Below, piece by piece: positions 10,076 through 20,074 of a stretch of DNA of 64,000 nucleotides. Position numbers and translations under genes: made by a program. The first letter of the stretch is position 1, and each line of letters opens with the position of its first letter. The notes beneath the pieces are model-generated. The model was not told where the DNA came from. It saw nothing but the letters and a program-made list of their open reading frames with translations, and made no database searches. The DNA is taken from positions 1-64,000 of the forward strand of contig JALFWB010000055.1 of NCBI GenBank assembly GCA_022787425.1, read 5' to 3'. This stretch comes from Akkermansia sp. (lineage in GTDB: Bacteria > Verrucomicrobiota > Verrucomicrobiia > Verrucomicrobiales > Akkermansiaceae).

Positions 10076-10336
10076 ATGAAGACGATGAGACAAAAACAAC
10101 GAAGTTCAACTTCAAAATGCGTTAAACGTGGATCCCGCCGGTTTTCTGTAACGTCCGGTGGTAAATCGCGCACGAATAAGAAAAAGATACCTATAACGGA
10201 TTGGCAGCATCTCACAAAGGCGGATATCGATATTATTATTCGGGCTATGAACACTCCGCCACCACCCCCGAGCAAGGCATCTCAGGAGGCAAGAGCTCTG
10301 TTCCTCTCGATTCCACAACTTGACTCTGATAGATGA
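10076..10336 (+). CDS. Putative antitoxin of GNAT toxin module (TacA/DUF1778-like C-terminal motif)
   Basis: 86 aa basic protein directly upstream of and 4-bp overlapping (ATGA) a GNAT toxin; C-terminal AMNTPPPPPSKASQEARALF resembles TacA-type neutralising tails. Confidence 0.65.
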   Translation: MKTMRQKQRSSTSKCVKRGSRRFSVTSGGKSRTNKKKIPITDWQHLTKADIDIIIRAMNTPPPPPSKASQEARALFLSIPQLDSDR

Positions 10337-10842
10337 GTAAGCTTGCTTTTTCCTATCTGAGAAATGATGATTCGGCTTTTTCTCAATTTGATTGTGGTGA
10401 GCCGGAGTTGAATTTCTTTCTTCAGAGGGAAGCTGAGCATTATGTGAGAACGGGATTGAGTGCTGTGAAGCTTCTGCTTGATTTAGACGCAGATAGGATT
10501 GTCGGTTTCTATGCTATTTCACCCCATAGCGTGAAGCCTGGATATTTATCAGACGATCAGCGTCAGTTCTATAACGTTCCTTTTCCCATCCCCGCTTGGT
10601 TGATTGGACGGTTGGCTGTGGATCTTCGGTATCAAAGACAACGTTTGGGTGGAGCTTTGCTACATGATGCTTTCAGTAATATTGCCGGTCGTGCGACAAA
10701 CGGAGCAGGAGCTCTGATCATTGTAGACGCAAAGGATAAACAGGTTAAGAAATTTTACAAGAAATACGATTTCCGTACCTTATGTGTATCCGGTGGGCTG
10801 AAATTATTTCGGCGTATTCAGTATGATAATCCGAATGGATAG
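10333..10842 (+). CDS. GNAT-family acetyltransferase, TacT-like toxin
   Basis: FDCGEPELNFFLQREA.., GFYAISPHSV, RLAVDLRYQRQRLGGALLHDA acetyl-CoA motif, KFYKKYDFR; size and arrangement typical of TacT. Confidence 0.85.
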   Translation: MSKLAFSYLRNDDSAFSQFDCGEPELNFFLQREAEHYVRTGLSAVKLLLDLDADRIVGFYAISPHSVKPGYLSDDQRQFYNVPFPIPAWLIGRLAVDLRYQRQRLGGALLHDAFSNIAGRATNGAGALIIVDAKDKQVKKFYKKYDFRTLCVSGGLKLFRRIQYDNPNG

Positions 10843-10876
10843 AATTTTCCCGGTAGGATAGTCTCGGGGCAGAGTG

Positions 10877-10900
10877 AGAGGGGGGCTTTCGCCCCCCTCT
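10877..10900. terminator. Perfect 10-bp hairpin between convergent genes (likely bidirectional terminator)
   Basis: AGAGGGGGGC-TTTC-GCCCCCCTCT. Confidence 0.8.
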
Positions 10901-10917
10901 ACTCGGGGTGTAAGGAA

Positions 10918-11460
10918 TCAGTTGCTTTGCAGCACCTGCAGGGCAGCCGTGCGGCCCTCTCGGCGGGCGATGTCTGCCGCAGTCTGACCCTTGCGGTTCT
11001 TGAGAGTACGGTCTGCGCCGCTTTGCAGCAGCAGTCGTACCACCTCGGTATAACCTTCATCTGCGGCTTCCATCAGGGCGGTGTCGCCGTCCTCATCGGC
11101 CGCGTTGACATTGGCACCGGCGCCCAGCAGGGCACGCACCACCTCGAGCTGTCCCTCGCCGGCTGCGATCATCAGGGCGGTCTCGCCGTCCTCATTCGTC
11201 GCATTCACGTTGGCCCCGGCGGCCAGCAAGGCACGAACCACCTCGAGCCGGCCCTTGTCGGCGGCCTCCATCAGGGCAGTTTCGCCGTCCTCGTCCGCGG
11301 CGTTCACGTTGGCACCGCCGGCAATCAGGCGCTGCACCTCCTGCACATTTCCGCGCTTGGCGGCGCGGTTCAGGGCGGGCTCATCGTCATCGGCCCATGC
11401 CGGCGCGCCTGCAAACGCTGCCAACAGTGCCGCAATTGTCATTGTGTGTATCGTCTTCAT
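10918..11460 (-). CDS. Secreted ankyrin-repeat protein
   Basis: Signal peptide-like N-terminus; repeated NAADEDGETALMEAADKGRLEVVRALLAAGANV units. Confidence 0.9.
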   Translation of the reverse strand: MKTIHTMTIAALLAAFAGAPAWADDDEPALNRAAKRGNVQEVQRLIAGGANVNAADEDGETALMEAADKGRLEVVRALLAAGANVNATNEDGETALMIAAGEGQLEVVRALLGAGANVNAADEDGDTALMEAADEGYTEVVRLLLQSGADRTLKNRKGQTAADIARREGRTAALQVLQSN

Positions 11461-11576
11461 GTTCGTTGTGCGTCATCGGTTGAATGACCCTTCTCTTTTA
11501 CCCCTAACTCGTCTGCTTGTCACGCATAAAGTGCGGCAGCGCGATTATGTATGACTAACTATTGGGGAAGAGAAAA

Positions 11577-11607
11577 GGCCCGAGCACGCAGCAGGCGCAC
11601 TCGGGCC
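11577..11607 (-). terminator. Rho-independent terminator of the alpha-galactosidase-like gene
   Basis: GGCCCGAG...CTCGGGCC stem with AAAA on the plus-strand left side (U-run on the minus transcript). Confidence 0.7.
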
Positions 11608-11624
11608 GGGAGAGTAGGGGGGGG

Positions 11625-13637
11625 TTACTTCGTGAAGTCCGCCTCGAACACGAGCACCTCGAAGGGCTGCAGGGTGAGCTTCACCGTCCCCTCGGCGGGC
11701 ACGGTAAGGTTCTGCACGCGCTGGTCGGGGTAGGCCGCACGCATGACCACGTTCCGCTTGTCCGTCGGCTCGAACACGGCGGCGGAGAGCTCGATCTCCT
11801 GCGCTTTGTCCAGCGGATTGCGCAGGGCGAGGGTAGCACCGCGGTCGGCTCGCCAAGCGGCATAGCCGTAGATCTGATCCTTGCCGGGGTCACCGCCCGC
11901 CCAGTGGGTATCCGCCAGCACGGGGGCCCACTTGTGGCTCCACTTCAACGCAGCGGCCACATCGTCCCAAGCGGCGTCATTCATCATGCCGGGGGTCAGG
12001 TAGAGCTCTTGCTGGTTGGCACCGGAGGCGAAGAGAATTCGGGCATCGCTGCGCAGGTTGTTGTTCACGGGGAACTTATACTTCATCGTAGCACTGGCAC
12101 CGCCTTGGTCTGCGGAGGCGATGGTGGGATCCTCGCCCTCCACGCGAGCATCGCTGGTGTGGCCGGCCTGGAACTCCGTGCCGAGCACGATGCCGTGGTG
12201 CATGATGGAATTGAGGGGGTAGAGGGGGGCCTGCTTTACGATGATGTCGTAGCAACTGCGGTCGCGATAGTTGATATAGCGCTCACGGTTGTTGCCCTTG
12301 CCGCACCAGTTCACATCCGCCGAGCCTGTGCGCCAGGTGCAGTCCACATAGTTCAACCAGAAGGGGCTGGGCCAAGTGCCTACCGTGGTGCTCAGGAAGA
12401 GGTCCGGGTTGATCTTGCGCAGCTCCTTGGAGATGTCCAGCAGGGCCATGAAGTGCGGGGAAACGCCGCTGCCGGCGCGGTCCCACTTGAAGAAGTTGAC
12501 GCCGTCTTTCTGCATTAGGTCGCTGCAACGCTGCAGGAACCAAGCGCGGTAGCCGGGGGCTGCCAAATCCGGTTCCTTGGCATCCTGCGGCAGCAGACCC
12601 ATGCGCTTGGCGTGCTCCGTGCGCTCCTTCTGACCACTGTAGCCGCCCAGCGGGGAAATCCAGATGCCGAAATGCGAATCGATACTGCGGATGGCCTGCA
12701 CCAGCTTACCGAAGCCCTGCGGGAACTTTTTGGGGTTCGGCTGCCACAGGTCTGCACCGAAGTCGTCCCAGCCGTCATCCAGTACAAAGGAGTCGAGCTT
12801 CACGCCGCGCTTCTGCACCAGCTCGCGGCCGTAGGCTTCCACGGTGTCGAGCATCTTCTGCTCCGTGGGGTTCAGACCGTGATCGTACCAACAGTTATAT
12901 TGCACCACGGGATGGTAGGGCACCGCGCGCTCGCGATCCAGGTACGCCAGGAAGGCGCGGCGCAGCTGCCCCTTGGGGAATACGCCCTCCACAGTGCTGA
13001 AGCTCACGCTCTGACCCTTGGCCAGCGGCAGCTTGCAATCGAAGCCGATGGTCGCCGTGCCGTCCTGCACCTTTGCCTGCGCTACGGGCAGCTCCACGCC
13101 GCAGAAGAGCCCTGCCGCTTCGTTGACAAGCGGTGAGCCCGGTACGCGGCCGCACACCGTCCAGCCCTCACCGGGGAGGACCACGGGGGTAAAGTTGGTC
13201 AGCACCACATCGCGCTCTGCCGTCAGGGTATACACGCGGCGCATGTAGTGCGAGCCGTCGCGCAGCTCCGCTCGCCAGCTCACCTGCACCCCCGCACCGG
13301 GCAGATCATAGGTGCCGCTGATGCTCTTGCCGGGCACCCGAGCCCCCGCGCAGGCAGCATTGGCCTCCACCGCTGCCTCGCCGGACACCACACTGTCCAA
13401 CACCAACGCCGACGCCGTGTAATTTCCTTCCTCCGTAGACAAGCGAACCTCCGCTCCCTTCGGCCCACTGTTAAAGGAGATGTTGATCGGCACCCACTCC
13501 GCCACCGCATTCTTCAGCCGCAGCCCTGCCGCCGCCTCCGCCTTTCCCGGTGCTTCCCCGGGATACGGCACATTCGGTTCATGCGCCCCCGCCGCCTGCA
13601 GCGCAGCCGCCATGCTCAATATAAGAAGAGTTCTCAT
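11625..13637 (-). CDS. Alpha-galactosidase/melibiase-like glycoside hydrolase (GH36/GH27-type clan)
   Basis: YNCWYDHGLNPTEQ, LDSFVLDDGWDDFGADLWQPNPKKFPQG, FGIWISPLGGY, FFKWDRAGSG, CTWRTGSADV; signal peptide-like N-terminus. Confidence 0.85.
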   Translation of the reverse strand: MRTLLILSMAAALQAAGAHEPNVPYPGEAPGKAEAAAGLRLKNAVAEWVPINISFNSGPKGAEVRLSTEEGNYTASALVLDSVVSGEAAVEANAACAGARVPGKSISGTYDLPGAGVQVSWRAELRDGSHYMRRVYTLTAERDVVLTNFTPVVLPGEGWTVCGRVPGSPLVNEAAGLFCGVELPVAQAKVQDGTATIGFDCKLPLAKGQSVSFSTVEGVFPKGQLRRAFLAYLDRERAVPYHPVVQYNCWYDHGLNPTEQKMLDTVEAYGRELVQKRGVKLDSFVLDDGWDDFGADLWQPNPKKFPQGFGKLVQAIRSIDSHFGIWISPLGGYSGQKERTEHAKRMGLLPQDAKEPDLAAPGYRAWFLQRCSDLMQKDGVNFFKWDRAGSGVSPHFMALLDISKELRKINPDLFLSTTVGTWPSPFWLNYVDCTWRTGSADVNWCGKGNNRERYINYRDRSCYDIIVKQAPLYPLNSIMHHGIVLGTEFQAGHTSDARVEGEDPTIASADQGGASATMKYKFPVNNNLRSDARILFASGANQQELYLTPGMMNDAAWDDVAAALKWSHKWAPVLADTHWAGGDPGKDQIYGYAAWRADRGATLALRNPLDKAQEIELSAAVFEPTDKRNVVMRAAYPDQRVQNLTVPAEGTVKLTLQPFEVLVFEADFTK

Positions 13638-13746
13638 ACCTCATCACCCTACCACACCCTCCCCCCGCCTGTCAATACAAAAACACGGCAACCAATCCGG
13701 GTTTCCCACGTCTCACCTCAGGTAGGCTTCGGGACTCCGGGGTGGT

Positions 13747-15312
13747 TCATTTGTCACTCTTCTGCTGAATAACAGATTTCGGCATATAGCCATAGTGGAC
13801 TTTGATCCATTTTGCAACGTTCGTGTTGGTCCAGGAGCTGCTGTCGTCCGATATATTGCCTTTTTGTGTGAGTGTTTCGGCAATTCCTTTTCGATTGTGC
13901 TCGAGCTCGGGGATTGGAGGCAGTATGATTTCCTCTTGGTGGAGCCGAGCTTGCCTATCCAATTCCACGTCTCGCTGTGTTCGGAGTGGAACAAGCCGAG
14001 CAGCATAGATCGTGCCCGGAACATACTGTGTTATTGCAAAGGCACACAGAAGTAAAGTGATTCCAATTCTGATGATAGTATGTAATTTAGTGTTAGCAAG
14101 AAGATAACAGAACGCAATAAAAGCGATAAAAGCTGCGGGATAGATAGAACCTCGGTTAGGTATTGCCCCGGCAAGGTAAAACGATGCACATGATACAGAA
14201 ATCCCTAATCCGATTAGGCAATAGATCATTGCTTTTCTATTCTGTCGAAAGTGCATCGCTGCCATGCAAAATACGGAACCGCATGCAATGAGCGCAGGTC
14301 CGGCTATTCCGAGGTACAGCTCCATCAGATATGGCCAAAAATAGATTCTGAGATGGTATGGTACATCCTTGAGAACCGCTATAACAGCACCTCCTTTCAG
14401 AGCCTTCACCTTCTCCCATGACAGATTCCGAACATAGTCGTAAATCTGCTCTTGGGTCATGTTTTCAAGAATTGTATGGTCACAGGTTGCTCGTCTGTGC
14501 ATAGCTGGAGACGTAAAAAGCATGAAACATCCTGCAATGAAGCCGATGAGAGCGATTGTTTGAAGCCTTGTCCACGACTTTTTTCGGTAATGCTCATACG
14601 AAAACAACAATACCAGAGCCCCGAAGGCTAGGGAGCCGCATTCTGTGCTCCATCCTGCTATCAGTGCCGATATAAATGCGACGATTAATGTTGACGTATG
14701 TCGGCCGTATTTTCTTCTGAACAGATACAGAAAGAGAAGGGCAAAGGCCGCAGTCCATACATATGTTACATTAACCCAGTAGCATGAATAGAAATATGGG
14801 GCAATCAATAGTATAAGTGCATAGGCTGATGCTATGAATAATAATCCCTCAATCGATGATAACTTGAGCCCTCGAGGAGCACATAGCGTAAAGGCGAGAA
14901 ATGGTATGGCCGAGACAAAGAGCGGGGTGATGAGTCGATTTTGCCACATGTTTCGGGAGAGCCCGAAGGCTACTCCGATGAATTCCGGTGCTCGGCTACA
15001 CCAGTTGCTATAGTAATATTTAGCTGTATTGATACCCTTCAGTAATCCTTCCTCCCTGCATTTTATCAGCATCCATTCATCACTTCTCGGCCATGCCGTA
15101 TAGAGCATTAATGTTAGAAAAAGAATGAAGATGAATGTAATGACTGCAATACAATAGGAGTATTTATTCCATGTAAAAGAACCTGCATTTTCCTCCTGAG
15201 AAAGGCGTGTGAGATCCATGACAATACCCATGCGATCCTGAGTTTTGAGCAAGGTATAATACGAGGCAAAGCACACAACGAGTGTAAGACCTAATTTTGC
15301 ATAAAGAGACAT
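13747..15312 (-). CDS. Polytopic membrane protein (DUF6056-like)
   Basis: ORF track starts at 15390, but that ATG lies within the palindrome/promoter; MSLYAKLGLTLVV at 15312 is a more plausible start. Many TM segments; paralogous to 15558..17114. Confidence 0.7.
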   Translation of the reverse strand: MSLYAKLGLTLVVCFASYYTLLKTQDRMGIVMDLTRLSQEENAGSFTWNKYSYCIAVITFIFILFLTLMLYTAWPRSDEWMLIKCREEGLLKGINTAKYYYSNWCSRAPEFIGVAFGLSRNMWQNRLITPLFVSAIPFLAFTLCAPRGLKLSSIEGLLFIASAYALILLIAPYFYSCYWVNVTYVWTAAFALLFLYLFRRKYGRHTSTLIVAFISALIAGWSTECGSLAFGALVLLFSYEHYRKKSWTRLQTIALIGFIAGCFMLFTSPAMHRRATCDHTILENMTQEQIYDYVRNLSWEKVKALKGGAVIAVLKDVPYHLRIYFWPYLMELYLGIAGPALIACGSVFCMAAMHFRQNRKAMIYCLIGLGISVSCASFYLAGAIPNRGSIYPAAFIAFIAFCYLLANTKLHTIIRIGITLLLCAFAITQYVPGTIYAARLVPLRTQRDVELDRQARLHQEEIILPPIPELEHNRKGIAETLTQKGNISDDSSSWTNTNVAKWIKVHYGYMPKSVIQQKSDK

Positions 15313-15376
15313 GAGAATAAGTGAATCAAATTTTTTCAAGATTTTCCCTTCTTGAGAGATCAGCTCAACGCCGGGG

Positions 15377-15403
15377 GCAGTATACAGCATTTACAATGCT
15401 GTA
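15377..15403. repeat. 27-bp inverted repeat, left arm
   Basis: GCAGTATACAGCATTTACAATGCTGTA; exact reverse complement of 15526-15552; itself palindromic (TACAGCATT-TAC-AATGCTGTA). Confidence 0.97.
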
Positions 15404-15408
15404 GTCAA
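15379..15408 (-). promoter_or_regulatory. Promoter TTGACT-18-TATACT with the palindrome in its spacer
   Basis: Minus strand: TTGACT (15408-15403), ACAGCATTGTAAATGCTG spacer, TATACT (15384-15379). Confidence 0.65.
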
Positions 15409-15525
15409 GCCATATGTTCGAAGAACCTTGATAAATAAAGGCTCTCCGATTCTGTCTCTTGATTGGCTGAACAAGGGGTGTAGTCGTAAGTCCTTGATAC
15501 TGAACAACTTATTGAGTCAGGCGCA

Positions 15526-15552
15526 TACAGCATTGTAAATGCTGTATACTGC
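15526..15552. repeat. 27-bp inverted repeat, right arm
   Basis: TACAGCATTGTAAATGCTGTATACTGC; TATACT at 15545-15550 lies 7 nt before ATG 15558. Confidence 0.97.
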
Positions 15553-15557
15553 ATCGC

Positions 15558-17114
15558 ATGATTTGGGTAAAATTCTTGTTTCTTTTACTGGTATCAGTAC
15601 CCCTGCTGCTTGTAGCTTGGCGAAGAGCATCGGTATTTTCCCAGGAACCTCAGTCCATAACGACAACGAACGAATCTCGCAGGCCTCTGATCATTTCCTT
15701 TGTTATCAGCTTTACTTTCTTGGCAGCCTTGCTTTCTTGTAGTTGGATACAAAATGATGAGTGGGTCTTCGCGGCATCAGGCCAGAATTCAATATTAGAT
15801 CGACTCAAGACAGCAAAGTGGTCACTGTTTTGTCACGTATCTCGAATTGGTGAACTTTCAATCTATCTTACAGGATTGTCTATCTATCGATGGCAGGCAG
15901 CGCTCTTTACCCCTCTATACGCATCGCTGGCGCCTATTTTCCTTTATTCTCTCATAAAAAAAAGAGATAAATCCATATATTCCAAGGATGGGATGTTTTT
16001 CTATTGGTCCTTTTTCTTTCTGCTACTTCTAGGTGTCTATTTAACACATTGGCGTAATTATTGGTGCTATGCGGCGGCTGCAAATTACCTCTATCCCACA
16101 GTTTTAACCCTATACTGGCTCAGATGGTTCCGTACAGACTTCCCTCACAGAGAGTCCCGCTGGTCGCGCTGCATTTTTCTGTTCATCTTGGGAATAATAT
16201 GCGGCTGGGGAACAGAGTGCATGACAGCTACTCTTCTTCCTCTGCTAACCATTTGGATTTTGTATACACTGAAGAACAGGAAATTACCTTTTTGTAGTTA
16301 TTTCGGCTATGTGGGTTTCCTTTGGGGGGCGATGCTCTTGTTCGGTTCTCCGGCACATAGCAACAGGGCTGCCGGAGAGGTGGCTTCATGTGCGTTTGAC
16401 GTGGGTGGGATGAATGCCGAACAACTCAGCACGTTCTTGCACACACTCACATGGGACTCCGTGAATGGTCTGATGGGAGCGACCGGTGTTATCACCCTAC
16501 GGGATATACCCATATGGTTGCATTATCATTTCCTTCCATTCATCAGTGAACGTTTTTGGAAATGTTGTCTGGCCGGGGCCATTGCGTGGATATTGCTTGC
16601 ACTTTGTACGGTGTTTCGTGGAGGAGCCTCAAGATGGAAGCATTTAGTTGTGTCTGTCTGCATACTGGCGGGAGGCTATCTGTGTGCTGTTTCATACCTT
16701 GTGCAATGTATTCCGACTCGTATGAGTTTCCTTCCTCCCTGTTTTATTGTTGTTATTGCTTGCGCGTACCTGTATTGTAGAATACCCTCGGGATGGGCTC
16801 AGAAGATTTTCACCGGAATCGTAGTATTGACCGGATGCATTGTGTTCATACCGGCCGGGATCCAAGCCGCCTCATATAAGCATCTGGACTTGGCTCGAAT
16901 TAAGGAAATTGAAACTCAAAAGGCCCAAGGAAAGGAGGATATTGTATTAAAGCCTATAGAGGTTCATCTTTGGTGGCCCTCTCTTGGTCTGATTGCCCCG
17001 AATGACTTGAAGCCATCATCCGATGTTTGGCCGAATCCCGCAGCTGCCGGATATTTCGGAGTATCTACAATCCGTCAAGAGCGAGCCCAATCCCACTCGG
17101 CAGAGCAAAAATAA
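15558..17114 (+). CDS. Polytopic membrane protein (DUF6056-like), paralog of the divergent gene
   Basis: Many TM segments; shared landmarks include SxWIQNDEWVFAA / AWPRSDEWMLI, WxTECxx and the TSPAMHRRATC / GSPAHSNRAAG motif. Confidence 0.75.
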   Translation: MIWVKFLFLLLVSVPLLLVAWRRASVFSQEPQSITTTNESRRPLIISFVISFTFLAALLSCSWIQNDEWVFAASGQNSILDRLKTAKWSLFCHVSRIGELSIYLTGLSIYRWQAALFTPLYASLAPIFLYSLIKKRDKSIYSKDGMFFYWSFFFLLLLGVYLTHWRNYWCYAAAANYLYPTVLTLYWLRWFRTDFPHRESRWSRCIFLFILGIICGWGTECMTATLLPLLTIWILYTLKNRKLPFCSYFGYVGFLWGAMLLFGSPAHSNRAAGEVASCAFDVGGMNAEQLSTFLHTLTWDSVNGLMGATGVITLRDIPIWLHYHFLPFISERFWKCCLAGAIAWILLALCTVFRGGASRWKHLVVSVCILAGGYLCAVSYLVQCIPTRMSFLPPCFIVVIACAYLYCRIPSGWAQKIFTGIVVLTGCIVFIPAGIQAASYKHLDLARIKEIETQKAQGKEDIVLKPIEVHLWWPSLGLIAPNDLKPSSDVWPNPAAAGYFGVSTIRQERAQSHSAEQK

Positions 17115-17338
17115 AAGGGTTATCTACTACTTACCCCGTAGCTGCGTCCAAGCGAATATCGTAACGATGCCTTGTAGACGGATCTCAGCCGGGGAGTTCC
17201 GCCGGTGGAAGCTGTAGAATACGTGGAACAGTCCGCTGCTCATTCGGAAAGGCGCCTGAGCGTAGGGCAGGGGGTGGAAAAAGGAAGCGGGCAGCCGGGG
17301 GAACCGGTTGCCCGCAGGTTTGATGTGATGGGGGTGGG

Positions 17339-17722
17339 TCAGCCCTTGAGGGCAGCACCCGCCTTGGCGTCGATCGCCTTCTTGGCGAGATCGAACACAG
17401 CCTTGAAGCCCTCCGGGTTAGCGATAGCGAGCTCGGAGAGAGACTTGCGGTCCAAGCAGATACCGGCAGCCTTGAGCCCCTCCATGAAGCGGGAGTAGGT
17501 CAAGCCCAGGGGACGCACGGCGGCGGAGATACGCGCGGTCCAGAGGCGGCGGAACTGGCCCTTCCGTCTCTTGCGGTCGCGGTACTCATACTGCCATGCC
17601 TTGTAGACGGCATCCTTAGCGTAGCGGAAGAGCTTGCTGCGGAAACCGCGGAAGCCCTTGGCGCGGAGCAGGATGCGCTTGCGGCGGCTGCGGGAAGCCG
17701 GCCCATTAGTAGCACGTGCCAT
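17339..17722 (-). CDS. rplT: Ribosomal protein bL20
   Basis: MARATNGPASRSRRKRILLRAKGFRG...; start moved from ORF-track 17767 to ATG 17722. Confidence 0.98.
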   Translation of the reverse strand: MARATNGPASRSRRKRILLRAKGFRGFRSKLFRYAKDAVYKAWQYEYRDRKRRKGQFRRLWTARISAAVRPLGLTYSRFMEGLKAAGICLDRKSLSELAIANPEGFKAVFDLAKKAIDAKAGAALKG

Positions 17723-17870
17723 AAATGATGTATAGTATAATCGGGTGAACGAACTGTTCTTCCTCACCTCCTTGCAGTCTCGCTCGTTCGATCCATTGCA
17801 TGAATGGAAGGCTGCATGAAGGCCGCCCGGTCAGCGGGCGGGTGCTTGGCTGGTAGCCATGTTCCTCGGT

Positions 17871-18080
17871 TTAAGCGAAGGGCATGTTCTGCTTGACTGC
17901 CCAAACCTGGGTAGCGTCCACCAGAGCGGGTTTGCCCAACTGGCGCTTGCGCTTGCTGGACTTCTTCTGGAGAATGTGACGCTTACCCTGCTTGCGACGC
18001 AGAACCTTGCCCGAGCCGGTCACCTTGAAACGCTTGGCCACGGCCTTACGTGTCTTGTTGATACCACCTTTGCGGGTCAT
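17871..18080 (-). CDS. rpmI: Ribosomal protein bL35
   Basis: KTRKAVAKRFKVTGSGKVLRRKQGKRHILQKKSSKRKRQL. Confidence 0.97.
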   Translation of the reverse strand: MTRKGGINKTRKAVAKRFKVTGSGKVLRRKQGKRHILQKKSSKRKRQLGKPALVDATQVWAVKQNMPFA

Positions 18081-18140
18081 GGTGCGAGGATTATACGCCG
18101 AATTTTTGAAAAGGCAAGAAAAATCTCACGTTGGGGCGGA

Positions 18141-19976
18141 TTATTTCTCGTTTTGGAGGGCATAACCGGCTCTTTTTCGCTCCGTCGCGTCCAAAATACG
18201 CTTCCGGAGGCGGATAAAGTGGGGCGTAGCCTCCACGAGCTCATCGGACTCGATGTACTCGATGGCGCGCTCGAGGGAGAAAATGCGGGGAGGGGTGAGC
18301 GCGATGGAGATGTTCTTATTCGCCGAGCGATGGTTGGTGAGATGCTTCTCGCGCGTGGGATTGACCGGGATGTCGATGGGCTTGGGGTTCTCGCCCACAA
18401 TCATGCCGACATAGACCTCATCGCCCGGCGAGATGAAGAGCGGCCCGCGCTCCTCCATCGCCTGCAGGGCGTAAGGACTCGCGACCCCGTTTTCCATGGA
18501 CACCAGCGTGCTGGTTTGGCGCGTCACGATCTCGCCCGCGTAAGGAGCGTACTCCTTGAAGAGGTGGGAGAAAATACCGTGCCCGCTGGTGAGGTTCACG
18601 AGCTCGAACTCGAAGCCGATGAGCCCTCGGGTGGGGATGGTGGCTTGGATGTAGGTGCGCCCGTTGCCGTTGGCGTCCATGCTCTCCAGCAGGCCCCGGC
18701 GGTTGCCCAGGATGCGCACCGTGCCGTTCACGCAGTCATCCGGCACCTCGATGTACACGGTCTCGAAAGGCTCGCAGGTCACGCCGTCTATCTTGCGGGT
18801 GATGACCTTGGGGCGCGAGACCAGTACCTCATAATTCTCACGCCGCATCTGCTCCACCAAGATAGCAATCTGCATGGTACCGCGCGCGGCCACCCGGAAC
18901 ACGCCCGCCAAGTCCGTATCCTCCACCTTGATGGAGATATTCGTGCGCATCTCACGCATCAGGCGGTCGCGGATAACACGGCTGGTAACATTCTTACCAT
19001 CCCGCCCGCCGAGGGGCCCATCGTTAATACTGAACTCCATCTGCACGGTGGGAGGCTCGATGTCCACGAAGGGCAGGGGCTCCCCCTCGGCCTCCGCCGT
19101 GAGTGTCTCGCCGATGTCCACGCCCTCAAAACCGGCCAGGCCCACGATGTTACCGGCCTCCCCGACGGCGGACTCTGTGTTCTGCAGACCGCTGTACTCG
19201 AAGAGTTTGGTCACCTTACCGGGCAGCACGGAACCATCCGCGCGGTGCAGGTAGAGGGTATCCCCCTTCTGCACGCGCCCCTCTGTGATGCGCCCCACGG
19301 CGACACGGCCCACGTAGTCATCCCAATCGATGTTCGAGATCAGCATGCGGAACGGCTGCTCCGGGTCGGCACCGCGCGGGGCAGGGATGTGCTGCACGAT
19401 GCGGCGGAGCAGGGGGGTGCAATCCACGGGCGGCTCGCCCTCCGGGCTGTCCATAAAATAACCATCGCGCGCGGAACCGTATACGAAAGGTGCCTCGAAC
19501 TGCTCCTCCGTGGCATCCAGGTCCATGAGCAGCTCCAGCACCTGGTCGCGCACCTTGAGGGGGTCGGCATGCGGGCGGTCGATTTTGTTAATGACAACGA
19601 TGGGCAGCAGGCCCTCCTGCAGTGCCTTGCGCAGCACAAAGCGGGTCTGAGCCTGCGGGCCCTCGTAGGCATCCACCACCAGAATAACACCGTCCACCAT
19701 CTTCATCACACGCTCCACCTCCGCGCCGAAATCGGCGTGTCCGGGGGTGTCCACAATATTAATGGTGTAATCGTTCCAGTGGATGGACGTGTTCTTGGCC
19801 TTGATGGTGATACCTTTCTCTCGCTCCAGGTCCATGGAATCCATGGCGCGCTCCTGCACTTCCTGATTTTCTCGGTAGGTTCCGCCGGCCTTCAGCAGTT
19901 GGTCAACGAGGGTCGTTTTGCCATGGTCCACGTGGGCAATAATGGCGAGATTGCGGAATTGGGAGGGATTGCTCAT
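18141..19976 (-). CDS. typA: Translational GTPase TypA/BipA
   Basis: [57 protein letters not shown]; start at MSNPSQFRN (19976). Confidence 0.98.
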   Translation of the reverse strand: MSNPSQFRNLAIIAHVDHGKTTLVDQLLKAGGTYRENQEVQERAMDSMDLEREKGITIKAKNTSIHWNDYTINIVDTPGHADFGAEVERVMKMVDGVILVVDAYEGPQAQTRFVLRKALQEGLLPIVVINKIDRPHADPLKVRDQVLELLMDLDATEEQFEAPFVYGSARDGYFMDSPEGEPPVDCTPLLRRIVQHIPAPRGADPEQPFRMLISNIDWDDYVGRVAVGRITEGRVQKGDTLYLHRADGSVLPGKVTKLFEYSGLQNTESAVGEAGNIVGLAGFEGVDIGETLTAEAEGEPLPFVDIEPPTVQMEFSINDGPLGGRDGKNVTSRVIRDRLMREMRTNISIKVEDTDLAGVFRVAARGTMQIAILVEQMRRENYEVLVSRPKVITRKIDGVTCEPFETVYIEVPDDCVNGTVRILGNRRGLLESMDANGNGRTYIQATIPTRGLIGFEFELVNLTSGHGIFSHLFKEYAPYAGEIVTRQTSTLVSMENGVASPYALQAMEERGPLFISPGDEVYVGMIVGENPKPIDIPVNPTREKHLTNHRSANKNISIALTPPRIFSLERAIEYIESDELVEATPHFIRLRKRILDATERKRAGYALQNEK

Positions 19977-20074
19977 AATATCTGAAAATGGGAGCGCCGC
20001 GCGCGGTCGCGCGGAGAGTATAGCACACAGCAGGCGGGATGAAAAGCCCAAAATGCGGCAGCGCAGCCCGCAGG

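Noticed and set aside
11060-11330. DNA-level direct repeats of ~99 bp
   Set aside because: Explained by ankyrin repeats within the coding sequence.
15539-15742. 67-aa ORF starting in the right arm of the inverted repeat (MLYTASHDLG)
   Set aside because: Out of frame with the convincing membrane-protein CDS (15558) and overlapping its promoter.
17859-19985. 708-aa plus-strand ORF
   Set aside because: Antisense to rpmI and typA, which are unambiguous.
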